From Marinobacter sp. LV10R510-11A (GTDB taxonomy: Bacteria > Pseudomonadota > Gammaproteobacteria > Pseudomonadales > Oleiphilaceae), in the NCBI RefSeq assembly GCF_900215155.1, contig NZ_LT907980.1, positions 3,224,001-3,288,000 on the forward strand: DNA of 64,000 bases, in the 5' to 3' direction. The translations under genes and the position numbers were made by a program. The notes beneath the pieces were generated by a model, which did no database searches, was not told the origin of the DNA, and was given only the letters and a program-made list of their open reading frames with translations. Positions 17,560 to 26,240 of this stretch are shown piece after piece (the first letter of the stretch is position 1; each line of letters opens with the position of its first letter).

Positions 17560-17882
17560 AATGAGGCAGGCCGTTGGATATTTTTCGTGGGTAGGACAAC
17601 TTTCGATTTTTGCATGGCTCGTGCACCGGCTCAGACATTTAGCTGCAGGCGTACTCCAATGCTTGCGGCATAACCCAGTGCAATGGCGGGGCTACACCTA
17701 ATTTGAAATGGAATGCGATTGCAGCAGCATTAGGAATGAGGTTTTGATCTGCCCGCTGCAATGTTGCTCTGATCAAGGAGCTGTTAGCTATCCCGTTGAG
17801 GACCGGTAGGTCAAAACATCATGTTTACAGGATAGCTGACTCCTTTTACACATTAAGCGCACCAAGAAGGCCTGGGCGTCGT
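17560..17882. other. Non-coding gap
   Basis: 323 bp between two convergent genes with no supported gene. AGCTATCC near 17787 and GGATAGCT near 17829 are complementary, about 35 bases apart, and AAACATCATGTTT near 17815 is a small palindrome. No clear terminator for the SulP gene. Confidence 0.4.
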
Positions 17883-18251
17883 TCAGTCAGCTTGGGGGCG
17901 AGTATCAGTTGCCAGGATAAATCGTAGTTCTGGTTGGTGGATGTCTAATGCGGTTTTCAGCCACGCTGAAGCTGGAAAGTCATTCAGAGTATTTGCGTTG
18001 TCGATGATCCAATTACCGTTCCTGTCAGGTAGCGCCGGAGTCTGCTGTTGAATAGGATCAACGAAGCACTCGATGCCTTCTTCTTCCGACAAAAGTGTCT
18101 GAAGTGCTTCAGCGGATTGTTTACTTTCCAGAGTGTCGGACCGATAGACTACGCAACGCCCGAAGCCGCTCCGATAGGCTTTGGAAGCCCTGTTCGCTGT
18201 GGTTTTGAGCCACTCCAGTTCTTCTGCTTCAGCGTCATTCCTGATCGGCAT
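17883..18251 (-). CDS. Hypothetical protein, 122 aa
   Basis: Start ATG at 18251 with GGGGAG upstream; the frame stays open to 18386 without another ribosome site. MPIRNDAEAEELEWLKTTANRASKAYRSGFGRCVVYRS is followed by a mixed acidic region. No family recognised. It is divergent from the tniQ gene, still inside the transposon. Confidence 0.55.
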   Translation of the reverse strand: MPIRNDAEAEELEWLKTTANRASKAYRSGFGRCVVYRSDTLESKQSAEALQTLLSEEEGIECFVDPIQQQTPALPDRNGNWIIDNANTLNDFPASAWLKTALDIHQPELRFILATDTRPQAD

Positions 18252-18433
18252 GTGGCTCTCCCCGCCGCAGATATCTGGTGTTAAAACATCCGGTACTGTT
18301 GCGAGCAGTGAAGTGCATTGTATTGTTGTTGATTGGCGCCGCTCAGAATCGAGGCGTGCGACGTTACCCGATGTGATCAGCCACATCGCTTGTTTGACTA
18401 TTATTTAATCGAATACACTCTGGTTGAGCAGAT

Positions 18434-19168
18434 ATGTTAATGCAATTTCCCAGGGCCCATGACGATGAACTGCTCGGTAGCGTTATAGCGAGATTCGTTC
18501 AACGGCAGGGCCTGGGCGACGACAAGGTCGCCTTGGATGAGCTTTTTGCTGCTCAGAAAATTGTGCCGTCGTCGGTCCTTCAGGGCCATGCAAGTCAATT
18601 GCTCGCGAATATCGGGCATCTATGGACTATCTCACCCCGCGAACTGTTAGAGAAACATACCCTTCTCCCGGTGTTTCGTCCCTTCGTAGCTTCCAAGGCC
18701 TACGATCACTTTGTCCGTGATTTATGTGGCCAGGGTAAAAACCACAGCATGCTGAGAACTGGCCTTAATGCTTCGAATATCGTTTGGCCGTCCAATTTCA
18801 AGGTCTGTCCTTTGTGTTGTCAGCACCAATTGAGAAGGCATGGCTACCGGTATTGGCAACGGCTTTTCCAGTGTCCTGGTGTTGAAGCGTGCCCGGAACA
18901 TAGCTGTCTACTGATCGACACCGGCATCCCTCTGCAGTCACATAGGCGGCATAGGTTTATTGGCACACAGGCCATCACGCAAGATATTCCCGCAGTGTCA
19001 CCGCTGGCCGCTAGAAAAAATCTGCTGTTATCCATTGGTATTTCAGGCTTGATTCGATGCAAAACGACAGACGTACCCAACATCCATCAGTGGTCGAGAT
19101 TTTATCGGGACTTGGCGCACCAGCAGGATCTATGTAGGGGAAAAGGCGTGCAGCACCAGTCAAAGTGA
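18434..19168 (+). CDS. TniQ/TnsD-family target-selection protein, short
   Basis: 244 residues. The N-terminus FPRAHDDELLGSVIARFV is the TniQ opening motif (FPxPxxDELLxSxLxR), and a zinc ribbon follows with C125, C128 and C153, H156 (VCPLCC...ACPEH), then WSRFYRDLA near the end as in TnsD. Tn7 TnsD has 508 residues; here the DNA-binding C-terminal half is absent, and no continuing frame is seen after the TGA at 19168. It may be a truncated TnsD or a compact TniQ. It is 10 kb away from tnsC, separated by cargo. Confidence 0.8.
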   Translation: MLMQFPRAHDDELLGSVIARFVQRQGLGDDKVALDELFAAQKIVPSSVLQGHASQLLANIGHLWTISPRELLEKHTLLPVFRPFVASKAYDHFVRDLCGQGKNHSMLRTGLNASNIVWPSNFKVCPLCCQHQLRRHGYRYWQRLFQCPGVEACPEHSCLLIDTGIPLQSHRRHRFIGTQAITQDIPAVSPLAARKNLLLSIGISGLIRCKTTDVPNIHQWSRFYRDLAHQQDLCRGKGVQHQSK

Positions 19169-19439
19169 CTGGGTTAAATCTTGAGGATAACCTACCCCCA
19201 GTTTAGTGCGCTGGGCAGCGCACTTGCGCCAATTTCTGATAGAACCAAACTTGCTCTTCTAGTATAATTTCCCACCGTGCTTGCTTGTTACGCTGTTTTT
19301 AGGCTATATACAGAGCGTAGGGTAGCCTTGGAAGAGACGAGCTCAGGTAGAGTATTTCAGGGATCCTATGGTCGCTATTTTCGAACATAGATTTTTAGAT
19401 TGATCAAGTGTTCTAATTTTCGGTGCACTGGGAGTGGTT

Positions 19440-19634
19440 ATGACTAAAAAGCAAAGCAGGATGCTCTGGAGCGAAGGCCAAAGGGTTAGATCGTCCTTGC
19501 CTTCAGATCTTCAGATTCCAAAAGCAGACATGCACATTTTAGTTGAAACTCTGGATCGCAAGAAAAAGGAGCAGAAAGACTCCCCTTACAACACTCGGTT
19601 CGACGAGTCTTGCTTGGCACAACTTTATAGTTAG
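19440..19634 (+). CDS. Small hypothetical protein, 64 aa
   Basis: MTKKQSRMLWSEGQRVRSS... from ATG 19440 with GGAG upstream; charged, no membrane segment. A clear intrinsic terminator follows at 19655, so it forms its own transcription unit directly before the peptidase-like gene. Function unknown. Confidence 0.5.
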   Translation: MTKKQSRMLWSEGQRVRSSLPSDLQIPKADMHILVETLDRKKKEQKDSPYNTRFDESCLAQLYS

Positions 19635-19654
19635 TTGTTAAATAATTTTAAGTT

Positions 19655-19682
19655 AAAACCCAGCGGTTATGCTGGGTTTTTT
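19655..19682 (+). terminator. Intrinsic terminator
   Basis: AAAACCCAGC and GCTGGGTTTT form a 10-bp stem with a 6-nt loop and end in a T-run, right after the small gene ending at 19634. Confidence 0.85.
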
Positions 19683-19699
19683 GTTGATATGGAGTGTCA

Positions 19700-21226
19700 A
19701 TGAACCAGCCAAAAGGTATGTCGTGGTGGTCCTTTGAAGATGAATCTAATCCTATTCGGGTTTTGGGGGACACACATCAAAAAAATTATATCATTAGCTA
19801 CCTTTCCGGTGCCGGCGCTCAAGCTTTATTAGTGGAAGAAAATTATTTTGATCGGGATTACTTGGATGAGTTCTCTAGTTTTTATTCACGTGTAGCTGTT
19901 GGTTATCCCAATGTATGTAAAAGGTTGCATATTTTCGGCCCAAATGAAATCGATAGGGATAGCTTCTTAGAAAATTTGAATACGAGTGATAAAGAGAGAG
20001 TTCTTCAAAAAAACTATCTCGGATTTATAGTTTTACGACCAATCCCCTCTGCACCATTTGGAAGAACTGTTCTTGCCTTATATCCTGATAAAACGCCTGA
20101 AACCCCGAGAATCACTGAACCTGCTCGGACCTACCATGCGCATATAGCGGGATTAAGATTGTCGGTAAAAGGTTTGGCTTGGCAGCAGCAAGATACGGGA
20201 GTCGCTGCTTGCGCCACTATAGGTTTATGGACGATGTTCCATTCCTCCGCGCTAGATGATCACCATGCGATTCCTACAACAGCTGAGATTACAAAGTCTG
20301 CTGAACAATTTGGAGCGAGGGCGTTCCCGTCAAAGGGCATGACGCCGAATCAAATATTGGAGGCGATCCACCGCCAGAATTTCAATCCGGTTGCGGTTTC
20401 CGGTGACATTAAAAATGAACACGGTGTTGTTTTAGGGTTTTCAGAAAAACGATTTTCAGTAAATTGTTTGTCTTTTGTTAGGTCTGGGTATCCCGTTTTG
20501 CTTTTGGGCGATAATGGATTGGGCGGCCATGCAATATGTGTAGTGGGGGCCCGAGAAAACCAAGTTGATGAAAATAATGAAGAACACATATGTGCTGAAG
20601 ATGAGAATTAATTTCATTTTTATGTGCATGATGATAATTATGGGCCGAACATTCGGTTTTGCTTGCAGGAAAATGACGGAATAGCCTATTTAAGGGCTGA
20701 TTCGCCAAAATATGTAGGCTTAAAATATCCTGACCAAAATACCTGTTTCAAGCCTCTTACGTTAATCGTAGCTTCAAATAAAGATATAAGAATTAATGCT
20801 GATAATTTGTATCTAAAGGGTGAGCAGTGCGCACAAGTCATCTTCCAGGTTCTTAGTTTGATCATGCAAGCTAATGGAAAACAGCCCATCCCTCTTATTT
20901 TTAATGCTCGATTTATGCTTTTAAGAGATTATATGGGAGAAGGTTTGGCCCAAGTAGTGCCACCGGCAATACTTGGTCGCACGCGGCTAGAGATTCATGA
21001 AAAAGCTCTGCCTATGAGTCTCCACATCGGAGTAGCTCGCATCGCTCTGAGGGACGGTTCAGTGATCTGCGATATAATCCATGACACAACTGACTCCAGC
21101 CGAAATATGTCTGTGTTCGTCAGCGTAATCTACGAAAAGGCAGTCTTCGATTATCTAAAGAATAGCGACCCAGCGCAGAGAATTAGGGTCGGGCTGTCGG
21201 AAACCCTAGTTCCCGCGTTCGAGTGA
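19700..21226 (+). pseudogene. Papain/C39-like cysteine peptidase-fold protein, split by one stop codon
   Basis: One frame of about 508 codons broken by TAA at 20609-20611; the text on both sides is continuous (ICAEDEN-stop-FHFYVHDDNYGPNIRF). A Cys in GVAACATIGLWT (about residue 173), a His in GLGGHAICVVG and an Asp in FYVHDDNYGP follow the Cys-His-Asp order of papain/C39-like folds; the stop falls between the His and the Asp. The N-terminal 150 residues (WWSFEDESNPIRVLGD...) are unfamiliar. GGAG precedes ATG 19700. Two shorter proteins could still be made. Role unknown; cargo near the transposon end often concerns defence, but nothing here proves that. Confidence 0.55.
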
Positions 21227-21303
21227 GTCCTGATTTTCTTTTTGATGATAAAAAATATCAAACTTTAATGTCGGTTTTTTTAGATTCTGAACCAGAGAAG
21301 CGC

Positions 21304-22685
21304 GAGTTATGGTCAATAGTGGTGTTCAAAGAATTTCATCAAGCGACCTTCTGATCTGATTCGGACTCTTCAATACCGTCCTTGAACTTCACGTTAGCAA
21401 TGACCTGGCCCAGCGATTGATAGCCGCGCAAGCGTCTCCATTTCTGCTCCGCGCACTGACCCAGCTTGAACATCATATGCAGCATGCCGTCACGGCTCAG
21501 ACAACCCTTCGAGCGCTTCGTTCTGTGGCGAATGGTGCCGAAGGTCGATTCGATCGGGTTGGTCGTGCGCAGGCTCTGCCAGTGCATGGCAGGGAAATCG
21601 TAGAAGGCCAGAAGCTCGTCATGATCAGTCTGCAGCTTGCGGGTCGCCTTTGGGTATTTCGCCTCATACGTGTGAACGAACAGCGTGAAGGCTTTCTCCG
21701 CTGCAGCTCGGGTCTCTGCCTGCCAGATCTCGTGCAGCATCCCCTTCGCCTTTGGCTGCGACGACTTCGGCAGGCAGTTCAGGATGTTCATGGTCTTGTG
21801 CATCCAGCAGCGCTGCTGACGGGTCTTGCCGTAGACTTCCTCAAGCGCGGCCCAGAAGCCCATGGCACCGTCACCGATGGCCAGCTTCGGTACGTTCATA
21901 CCGCGGCCCTTGAGCTTGAGAAGGACTTCCCGCCAGCTCTGGGTGGATTCACGGACACCGTCTTCGACAGCCAGCAGGCGTTTCTGGCCATGTTCGTTGA
22001 CGCCGATGATAACCAGCGCGCACAGCTTGTCTTCCTGGCTACGCAGGCCACTGTAGACGCCATCTGCCCAGATATAGGCCCACTTGTCCCGATCCAGCGG
22101 ACTGTCACGCCAGGTGCTGTACTCTTGCCCCCAGGTTTTCTTCAGGCGAGCCACCGTAGCGGCTGACAGGCCACGGGCTTGCGGCCCGACCAGCACTTCC
22201 AGCGCTTCGCTCATCTCACCGGTTGAGATGCCTTTGAGATAGAGCCACGGGAGCGCCGCCTCGAGTGACTTCGTCTTCCGTACATAGGGCGGCACCAGAG
22301 CAGAGCGGAATGTCACTGGTTCACCCGTCTTGGCCCGCACTTTCGGGATCCGCACAGTCACCGGACCAATGCCGGTCTGGAGCTGGCGTTCAGGCTGATA
22401 GCCGTTGCGAACCACGCCGGCTCTGCCGTCTTCCAGGCGTCGATCACGGTGGCTTTCCAGGACCTCTTTCAGTTCCGCTTCTACAGCGTTATGAATGAGT
22501 GTCCTGGCTCCTGTTCGCAGCAATGCAGTCAATGGATCCTTGTCCTCTTCTCGACCTGCCAGGTCGATCACGTTACTCTTCGTCATGGTGGCGTCCCTCT
22601 GGTGGGTGGGTTGTTTGGCGATTACCAATCAACCAGATACGCCGCTTCTTTTCAAATCCTTAAAAACCAGTTATAACCATAACTC
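21304..22685 (-). mobile_element. IS256-family insertion sequence, complete
   Basis: 1382 bp with ends GAGTTATGGT and ACCATAACTC, flanked by a perfect 9-bp duplication GAGAAGCGC (21295-21303 and 22686-22694). An 8-9 bp duplication is normal for the IS256 family. Inserted between TnsB sites of the transposon right end. Confidence 0.93.
21339..22586 (-). CDS. IS256-family (mutator-type) transposase
   Basis: 415 residues from ATG 22586 (GAGG upstream; the frame is open to 22628). The Transposase_mut catalytic acids appear as YIWADGVYSGLR, LAIGDGAMGFW and TNPIESTFGTIRHRT, the DDE triad of this family. Full length, no frameshift, so the IS is probably active. Confidence 0.95.
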   Translation of the reverse strand: MTKSNVIDLAGREEDKDPLTALLRTGARTLIHNAVEAELKEVLESHRDRRLEDGRAGVVRNGYQPERQLQTGIGPVTVRIPKVRAKTGEPVTFRSALVPPYVRKTKSLEAALPWLYLKGISTGEMSEALEVLVGPQARGLSAATVARLKKTWGQEYSTWRDSPLDRDKWAYIWADGVYSGLRSQEDKLCALVIIGVNEHGQKRLLAVEDGVRESTQSWREVLLKLKGRGMNVPKLAIGDGAMGFWAALEEVYGKTRQQRCWMHKTMNILNCLPKSSQPKAKGMLHEIWQAETRAAAEKAFTLFVHTYEAKYPKATRKLQTDHDELLAFYDFPAMHWQSLRTTNPIESTFGTIRHRTKRSKGCLSRDGMLHMMFKLGQCAEQKWRRLRGYQSLGQVIANVKFKDGIEESESDQKVA

Positions 22686-22787
22686 GAGAAGCGCAGAAAA
22701 TATCAAACTTATCTTTCTATGAGTTCTGGAAGTTCGTGTAAATGCCCATATTATTATCAAACTTTATTGTCGGGTGACAGTGGAAAT

Positions 22788-24158
22788 ATGAAACAGCAGC
22801 CCGGCCAAGCCCCGGAAGAACTCACAGAGACAACTTTATCGTCTCTGCTGGCAGGGCTGGGTCAAAACAAATGGCAAGCGAGCCAGCTGCTTGAGAGGTG
22901 CCTGGACAACATTGACCAGCACGATGACCCGGCCAATCAGGTATACACAGCCCGCTTCGATCGCACAGCCAGAGCTGAGGCGGCCGCTATTGATGCGCTT
23001 CAGCAGGGCGGCGTTCCGTTGGGTGAGCTTGCCGGGCTGCCGGTAGCGCTCAAGGCTATATTCGATGTTGCCGGTGAAGTGACCCATTCAGGATCCAGCT
23101 GGTGGGCTGAACAGGCGCAGGCTGATGCGCTGATCGTCTCGCGCTTGCGTCGGGCGGGTGCGGTTATTACTGGGCACACCAACATGACCGAGTTTGCCTA
23201 CTCTGGGCTTGGGCTTAATCCCCATTACGGTACGCCCGCCAACCCGCTTGCGCCGGGGCGGATATCTGGTGGTTCATCCTCTGGGGCTGCGGCTGCGGTG
23301 GCCCACGGTATGGCCGTTGCAGCGATTGGCACGGATACCGGTGGATCTGTGCGCATACCGGCTGCATTCTGTGGCTTGGTTGGTTTTAAACCTTCCCAGC
23401 AACGCATACCCCGTGATGGCGTATTCCCCTTATCCCAGAGCCTCGACTCCATTGGTCCGATTGCTCGTAGCGTCGAGTGCTGTGCGCGTTTGGATGCGGT
23501 TATGGCCGGCGAGCGCTGGCAACAGAGTACCCAGGTAGACCTGTGTGGACGCCGTTTTGTGGTGCCGGCCAATTACATGCTGGACGATCTTTCCCCAGGG
23601 GTTGCCGAAGCGTTTGCCAGCAGCCTCCGCAAACTGCGTGAATGCGGTGCTCAGATTGTCGAAGCACCGGTACCGGTGCTGGATACTTTGCCTGAACTCA
23701 TGGAAGGCGGGGGACTTGCAGCAGCTGAAAGTTATCACATCCACCGGCACTGGCTGCAGCAGCACGGAGACCAGTACGACCCCCGGGTGCGCCAGCGCAT
23801 TGAGCGGGGCGCCGGCATCAGTGCGGCGGATTACCTTGAGCTACTGCACCGCCGGGCCGCGCGTAAAAAGCAGGCAGACGAATGGCTCGGCGCTTATGAT
23901 GGGCTTCTTTCACCCACGGTGCCCATCGAGCCGCCCCTGCTCACTGAGCTAGAGAGCGATACTGACTACGCTCGCCTGAACTTGCTTGTTCTTCGCAACC
24001 CTACCGTGGCGAACTTGCTCGACCTGTGCGCTATCACTGTCCCTAACCATCAACTTGGCGACCTGCCCAGTGGTCTGATGCTGGTTGGCCGTAATGGCTC
24101 AGACAATATTGTGTTTGGCATTGCGCAGGCGGTGGAAAAGGCACTGAAATATCGTTAA
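22788..24158 (+). CDS. Amidase-signature enzyme
   Basis: 456 residues from the ATG at 22788; the frame is open to 22719 but that part lies in the transposon end. The amidase-signature catalytic triad is visible: Lys in PVALKAIFDV, the cis-Ser in GGSSSGAAAAV and the nucleophile Ser in TDTGGSVRIPAAFCG. The family hydrolyses amides and includes GatA, AtzF and aryl-amidases; no GatB/C neighbours, so a stand-alone amidase is likely. The transposon inserted within about 10 bp of its start codon, probably replacing its native promoter. Confidence 0.9.
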   Translation: MKQQPGQAPEELTETTLSSLLAGLGQNKWQASQLLERCLDNIDQHDDPANQVYTARFDRTARAEAAAIDALQQGGVPLGELAGLPVALKAIFDVAGEVTHSGSSWWAEQAQADALIVSRLRRAGAVITGHTNMTEFAYSGLGLNPHYGTPANPLAPGRISGGSSSGAAAAVAHGMAVAAIGTDTGGSVRIPAAFCGLVGFKPSQQRIPRDGVFPLSQSLDSIGPIARSVECCARLDAVMAGERWQQSTQVDLCGRRFVVPANYMLDDLSPGVAEAFASSLRKLRECGAQIVEAPVPVLDTLPELMEGGGLAAAESYHIHRHWLQQHGDQYDPRVRQRIERGAGISAADYLELLHRRAARKKQADEWLGAYDGLLSPTVPIEPPLLTELESDTDYARLNLLVLRNPTVANLLDLCAITVPNHQLGDLPSGLMLVGRNGSDNIVFGIAQAVEKALKYR

Positions 24159-24239
24159 TGCGCGAGTACGCTTTTAACGAGGGTCTGTTAACCTGTGCTT
24201 CAGCAGCTCAAAGTCCTTATATGCCCACATGCCGATGCT

Positions 24240-25082
24240 ATGTATAAATCGTATAAATCCTGGAATTCCTTTTTGCCCCCGAGCGTGTTTCCGGCTTCTG
24301 TAGCCCGGCTGGCGATTATTGTCACATTGCTTGCCATGATTACTCTGGCAGGGCCTGCCCTGGCCGAAGCAGATGACAACAAGCTGCGCATTGCTTATAC
24401 CGAGTTCCCTCCCATCGAATATCAGAACGAACAGGGCGAGCCTGCCGGTCACTTTATTGAGCTCACCCGAAAGGTCGTTCAGGAAGCGGGCTATGAAGCC
24501 GAGTTTATCTACCTGCCGGTGAGCCGGATTTATCTGTATCTTAAAAGCGGAACCGTGGATCTCTGGCCTGGACTTTCTGGGGTACCGGTTCTTGAGAGAG
24601 AAGTTCTTGAAAGCTGGGCTAATGTTTATCCGGTGCAGTTAAGTGCTTGGTATCTTGAGTCTTCAGAGCCGCTTACGCACTTTGATCAGCTTGAGGGCAA
24701 AACCGTTATCGTGATCGGGGGCTACACCTATGGTGGCCTGCTTACGTGGCTGAAAGCATCGAGCCACGTAAGGCTCACCCAAGCACCTAACAACCGTGCA
24801 GCGCTGGAGATGCTCAAGCTGAAACGTGGCGATTATGTGCTGGATTATCGCGAACCCATCGAGAAAGTGCTGGATCAGACCACGGACAGCATGATTCGGG
24901 GGTCGGATGTACGATTGCGTTATTCGGCCTGGTTGTTTTCCCTAGCGAGCCCCAAGGCGGCGCTGCTGCGAGAGGAATTCGACGATGCCTATCTGCGCCT
25001 TGTGAGCAGGGGCGAGGCACCGCCCATCCGGGATTTCAATTCCGGATATGTTATTCCCGGGTTTCCTGTTCAACACCGCTAG
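24240..25082 (+). CDS. Periplasmic solute-binding protein (SBP_bac_3 type)
   Basis: About 280 residues from ATG 24240 (the frame is open to 24195). A hydrophobic stretch (ARLAIIVTLLAMITLAGPALAEA) is a signal sequence, followed by LRIAYTEFPPIEYQNEQGEPAGHFIELTRKV, the opening of family-3 amino-acid-type binding proteins. No permease or ATPase genes are adjacent, so it may be an orphan sensor-type SBP. Its 3' end overlaps the convergent DUF3047 gene by 32 bp. Confidence 0.8.
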   Translation: MYKSYKSWNSFLPPSVFPASVARLAIIVTLLAMITLAGPALAEADDNKLRIAYTEFPPIEYQNEQGEPAGHFIELTRKVVQEAGYEAEFIYLPVSRIYLYLKSGTVDLWPGLSGVPVLEREVLESWANVYPVQLSAWYLESSEPLTHFDQLEGKTVIVIGGYTYGGLLTWLKASSHVRLTQAPNNRAALEMLKLKRGDYVLDYREPIEKVLDQTTDSMIRGSDVRLRYSAWLFSLASPKAALLREEFDDAYLRLVSRGEAPPIRDFNSGYVIPGFPVQHR

Positions 25083-25824
25083 AAAGGTTTTCTGGATTTG
25101 TCGGGGCGAGGGTGATATCGCCATACCACGCGCTTGCTTGTTCACCGGTGTTGTCTGAATCCGACATGATGGCGATGCCCCGAATTGGCGGCGGGCTCTC
25201 CCCAAACGCCTTTCGGTAGTCTGCAATAACATCCCGCTCGATGCTTATCCACTCGCCCGTCTTTTCGCGGCCGGAACTGACGGCAATCATCACGGTTTTA
25301 TCGGTGTATGGGTTGGTTATAAACTCACCCTTCGGCAAGGTGTTTGCCCAGATGTAGTTCAGGGCATTGCCGGGCAGCTCCTCTCCAAACAGCAACTCCA
25401 CCGTTTTACGCTTCGCCCGTTCGAAAAAGCCCGCTTTATCCGGCTGAAACTCGAAGGCAACGTATATCCGGGCAGGGTAGTCATCACCGGATTTTTTCAG
25501 AGCATCGCCTTTTTCAAACACATTAGACACCTTCCAGCGCCAGCTCAGCATCGGTGAGTTCTCCGGTTTTATATTAAGCCGGGTAATCAGGCCGGACGCA
25601 CCGCCGGAGGTATGTGCTTTTACCACCTGAGCGTCGTTCTCGCGGATCAGTTCGTAGCGAGTGTGCTGATCTATGTTGGGAAACTCCAGAGGCTCCCAGC
25701 CATCTGAAAGCGACGTCATTTTCGAGAATGCCGGAAGCAATGACTCCTGTGCCAGCAACTGAGGCGAGGCCAGGCTGAATGCTGCAAGCAGCAGCCAGGT
25801 AACAGGGCGGATGTTGATATGCAT
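25051..25824 (-). CDS. DUF3047 family secreted protein
   Basis: 257 residues with an N-terminal signal peptide (TWLLLAAFSLASPQLLAQ). MLSWRWKVSNVFEKGD, DDYPARIYVAFEF and NYIWANTLPKGEFITNPYT match DUF3047, a periplasmic family of unknown function. Convergent with the solute-binding protein gene. Confidence 0.8.
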   Translation of the reverse strand: MHINIRPVTWLLLAAFSLASPQLLAQESLLPAFSKMTSLSDGWEPLEFPNIDQHTRYELIRENDAQVVKAHTSGGASGLITRLNIKPENSPMLSWRWKVSNVFEKGDALKKSGDDYPARIYVAFEFQPDKAGFFERAKRKTVELLFGEELPGNALNYIWANTLPKGEFITNPYTDKTVMIAVSSGREKTGEWISIERDVIADYRKAFGESPPPIRGIAIMSDSDNTGEQASAWYGDITLAPTNPENLSSGVEQETRE

Positions 25825-25924
25825 GAATTCGTCCCACTTTGCAGTGTGTCTGTGACAGACCGGCGGATTGAGGAAAAGTGCCTTGTCCTTCTGATTCTTC
25901 CCGTATATAGTGCCAAAATCCTTG

Positions 25925-26100
25925 GTTAGATACCAGATATGGTATCGGGAATCCGGTTAGAATCCGGAACTGACGCGCAGCGGTATTGGGGAACGAGCGT
26001 GGCATAAAGACACTGGCCTAGGCCGGGAAGTCGCCACGCAAGGCAGAACCTTGAGGTTCATGCCCCTAAGTCCGAAGACCTGCCAGGGAAGACTGCACCT
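25925..26100 (+). promoter_or_regulatory. Cobalamin riboswitch upstream of nrdA
   Basis: GGGAATCCGGTT...AATCCGGAACTGACGCGCAGCGGTA (25947-25985) followed by AGTCCGAAGACCTGCCA (26068-26085) are the conserved core elements, including the B12 box region. It sits about 140 nt upstream of nrdA in the same direction. Adenosylcobalamin binding normally switches the downstream genes off. Confidence 0.92.
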
Positions 26101-26240
26101 TCGCGAATCAGGCGCCTGCATTTGGCCCTACAAGGTGAGCAGCAACGAACACGGCACTGTTACAGCCATCACTGGCTGGTGCTGGTTTGTCCTGCGTACG
26201 CGAAGGTTACGGAATTCACGCGTATTCAGGAGATAACGGT

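Larger units (their letters stand above)
21255..22768 (-). repeat. TnsB-type sites of the transposon right end, split by an IS
   Basis: Minus-strand AATAAAGTTTGATAA at 22754-22768, a variant at 22700-22714 (AGATAAGTTTGATAT) and ATTAAAGTTTGATAT at 21255-21269. The last two were about 60 bp apart before the IS inserted between them. Wide spacing corresponds to the left-type end of Tn7. Confidence 0.7.
4000..22782 (+). mobile_element. Tn7-like transposon with carbon-metabolism cargo
   Basis: The left terminus reads TGTCAGCGGAC and the right terminus (minus strand) TGTCACCCGAC, each followed by AATAAAGTTTGATAA-type repeats. tnsA, tnsB and tnsC follow the left end, and a TniQ/TnsD gene lies 10 kb further in. 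The octamer GAAATATG occurs immediately left of 4000 and again at 22783-22790, three bases beyond the conserved right terminus. Tn7 duplicates 5 bp, so GAAAT is a candidate target duplication with 3 uncertain bases. The element is about 18.8 kb including a 1.4-kb IS inside its right end. A nonsense codon in tnsA, a short tniQ and the IS suggest it is immobile now. Confidence 0.8.

Noticed and set aside
4110..21226. Possible TAA recoding in the transposon (two in-frame TAA codons in tnsA and the peptidase-like gene)
   Set aside because: TAA is the normal terminator of many genes here, including tnsB inside the same element; two independent mutations are simpler.
21417..22166. 249-codon plus-strand frame in the IS256-family element
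   Set aside because: Antisense to the transposase, no domain.
4000..22782. CRISPR-associated transposon
   Set aside because: TniQ is present, but no cas genes, repeat-spacer array or guide-like sequence was found in the element.
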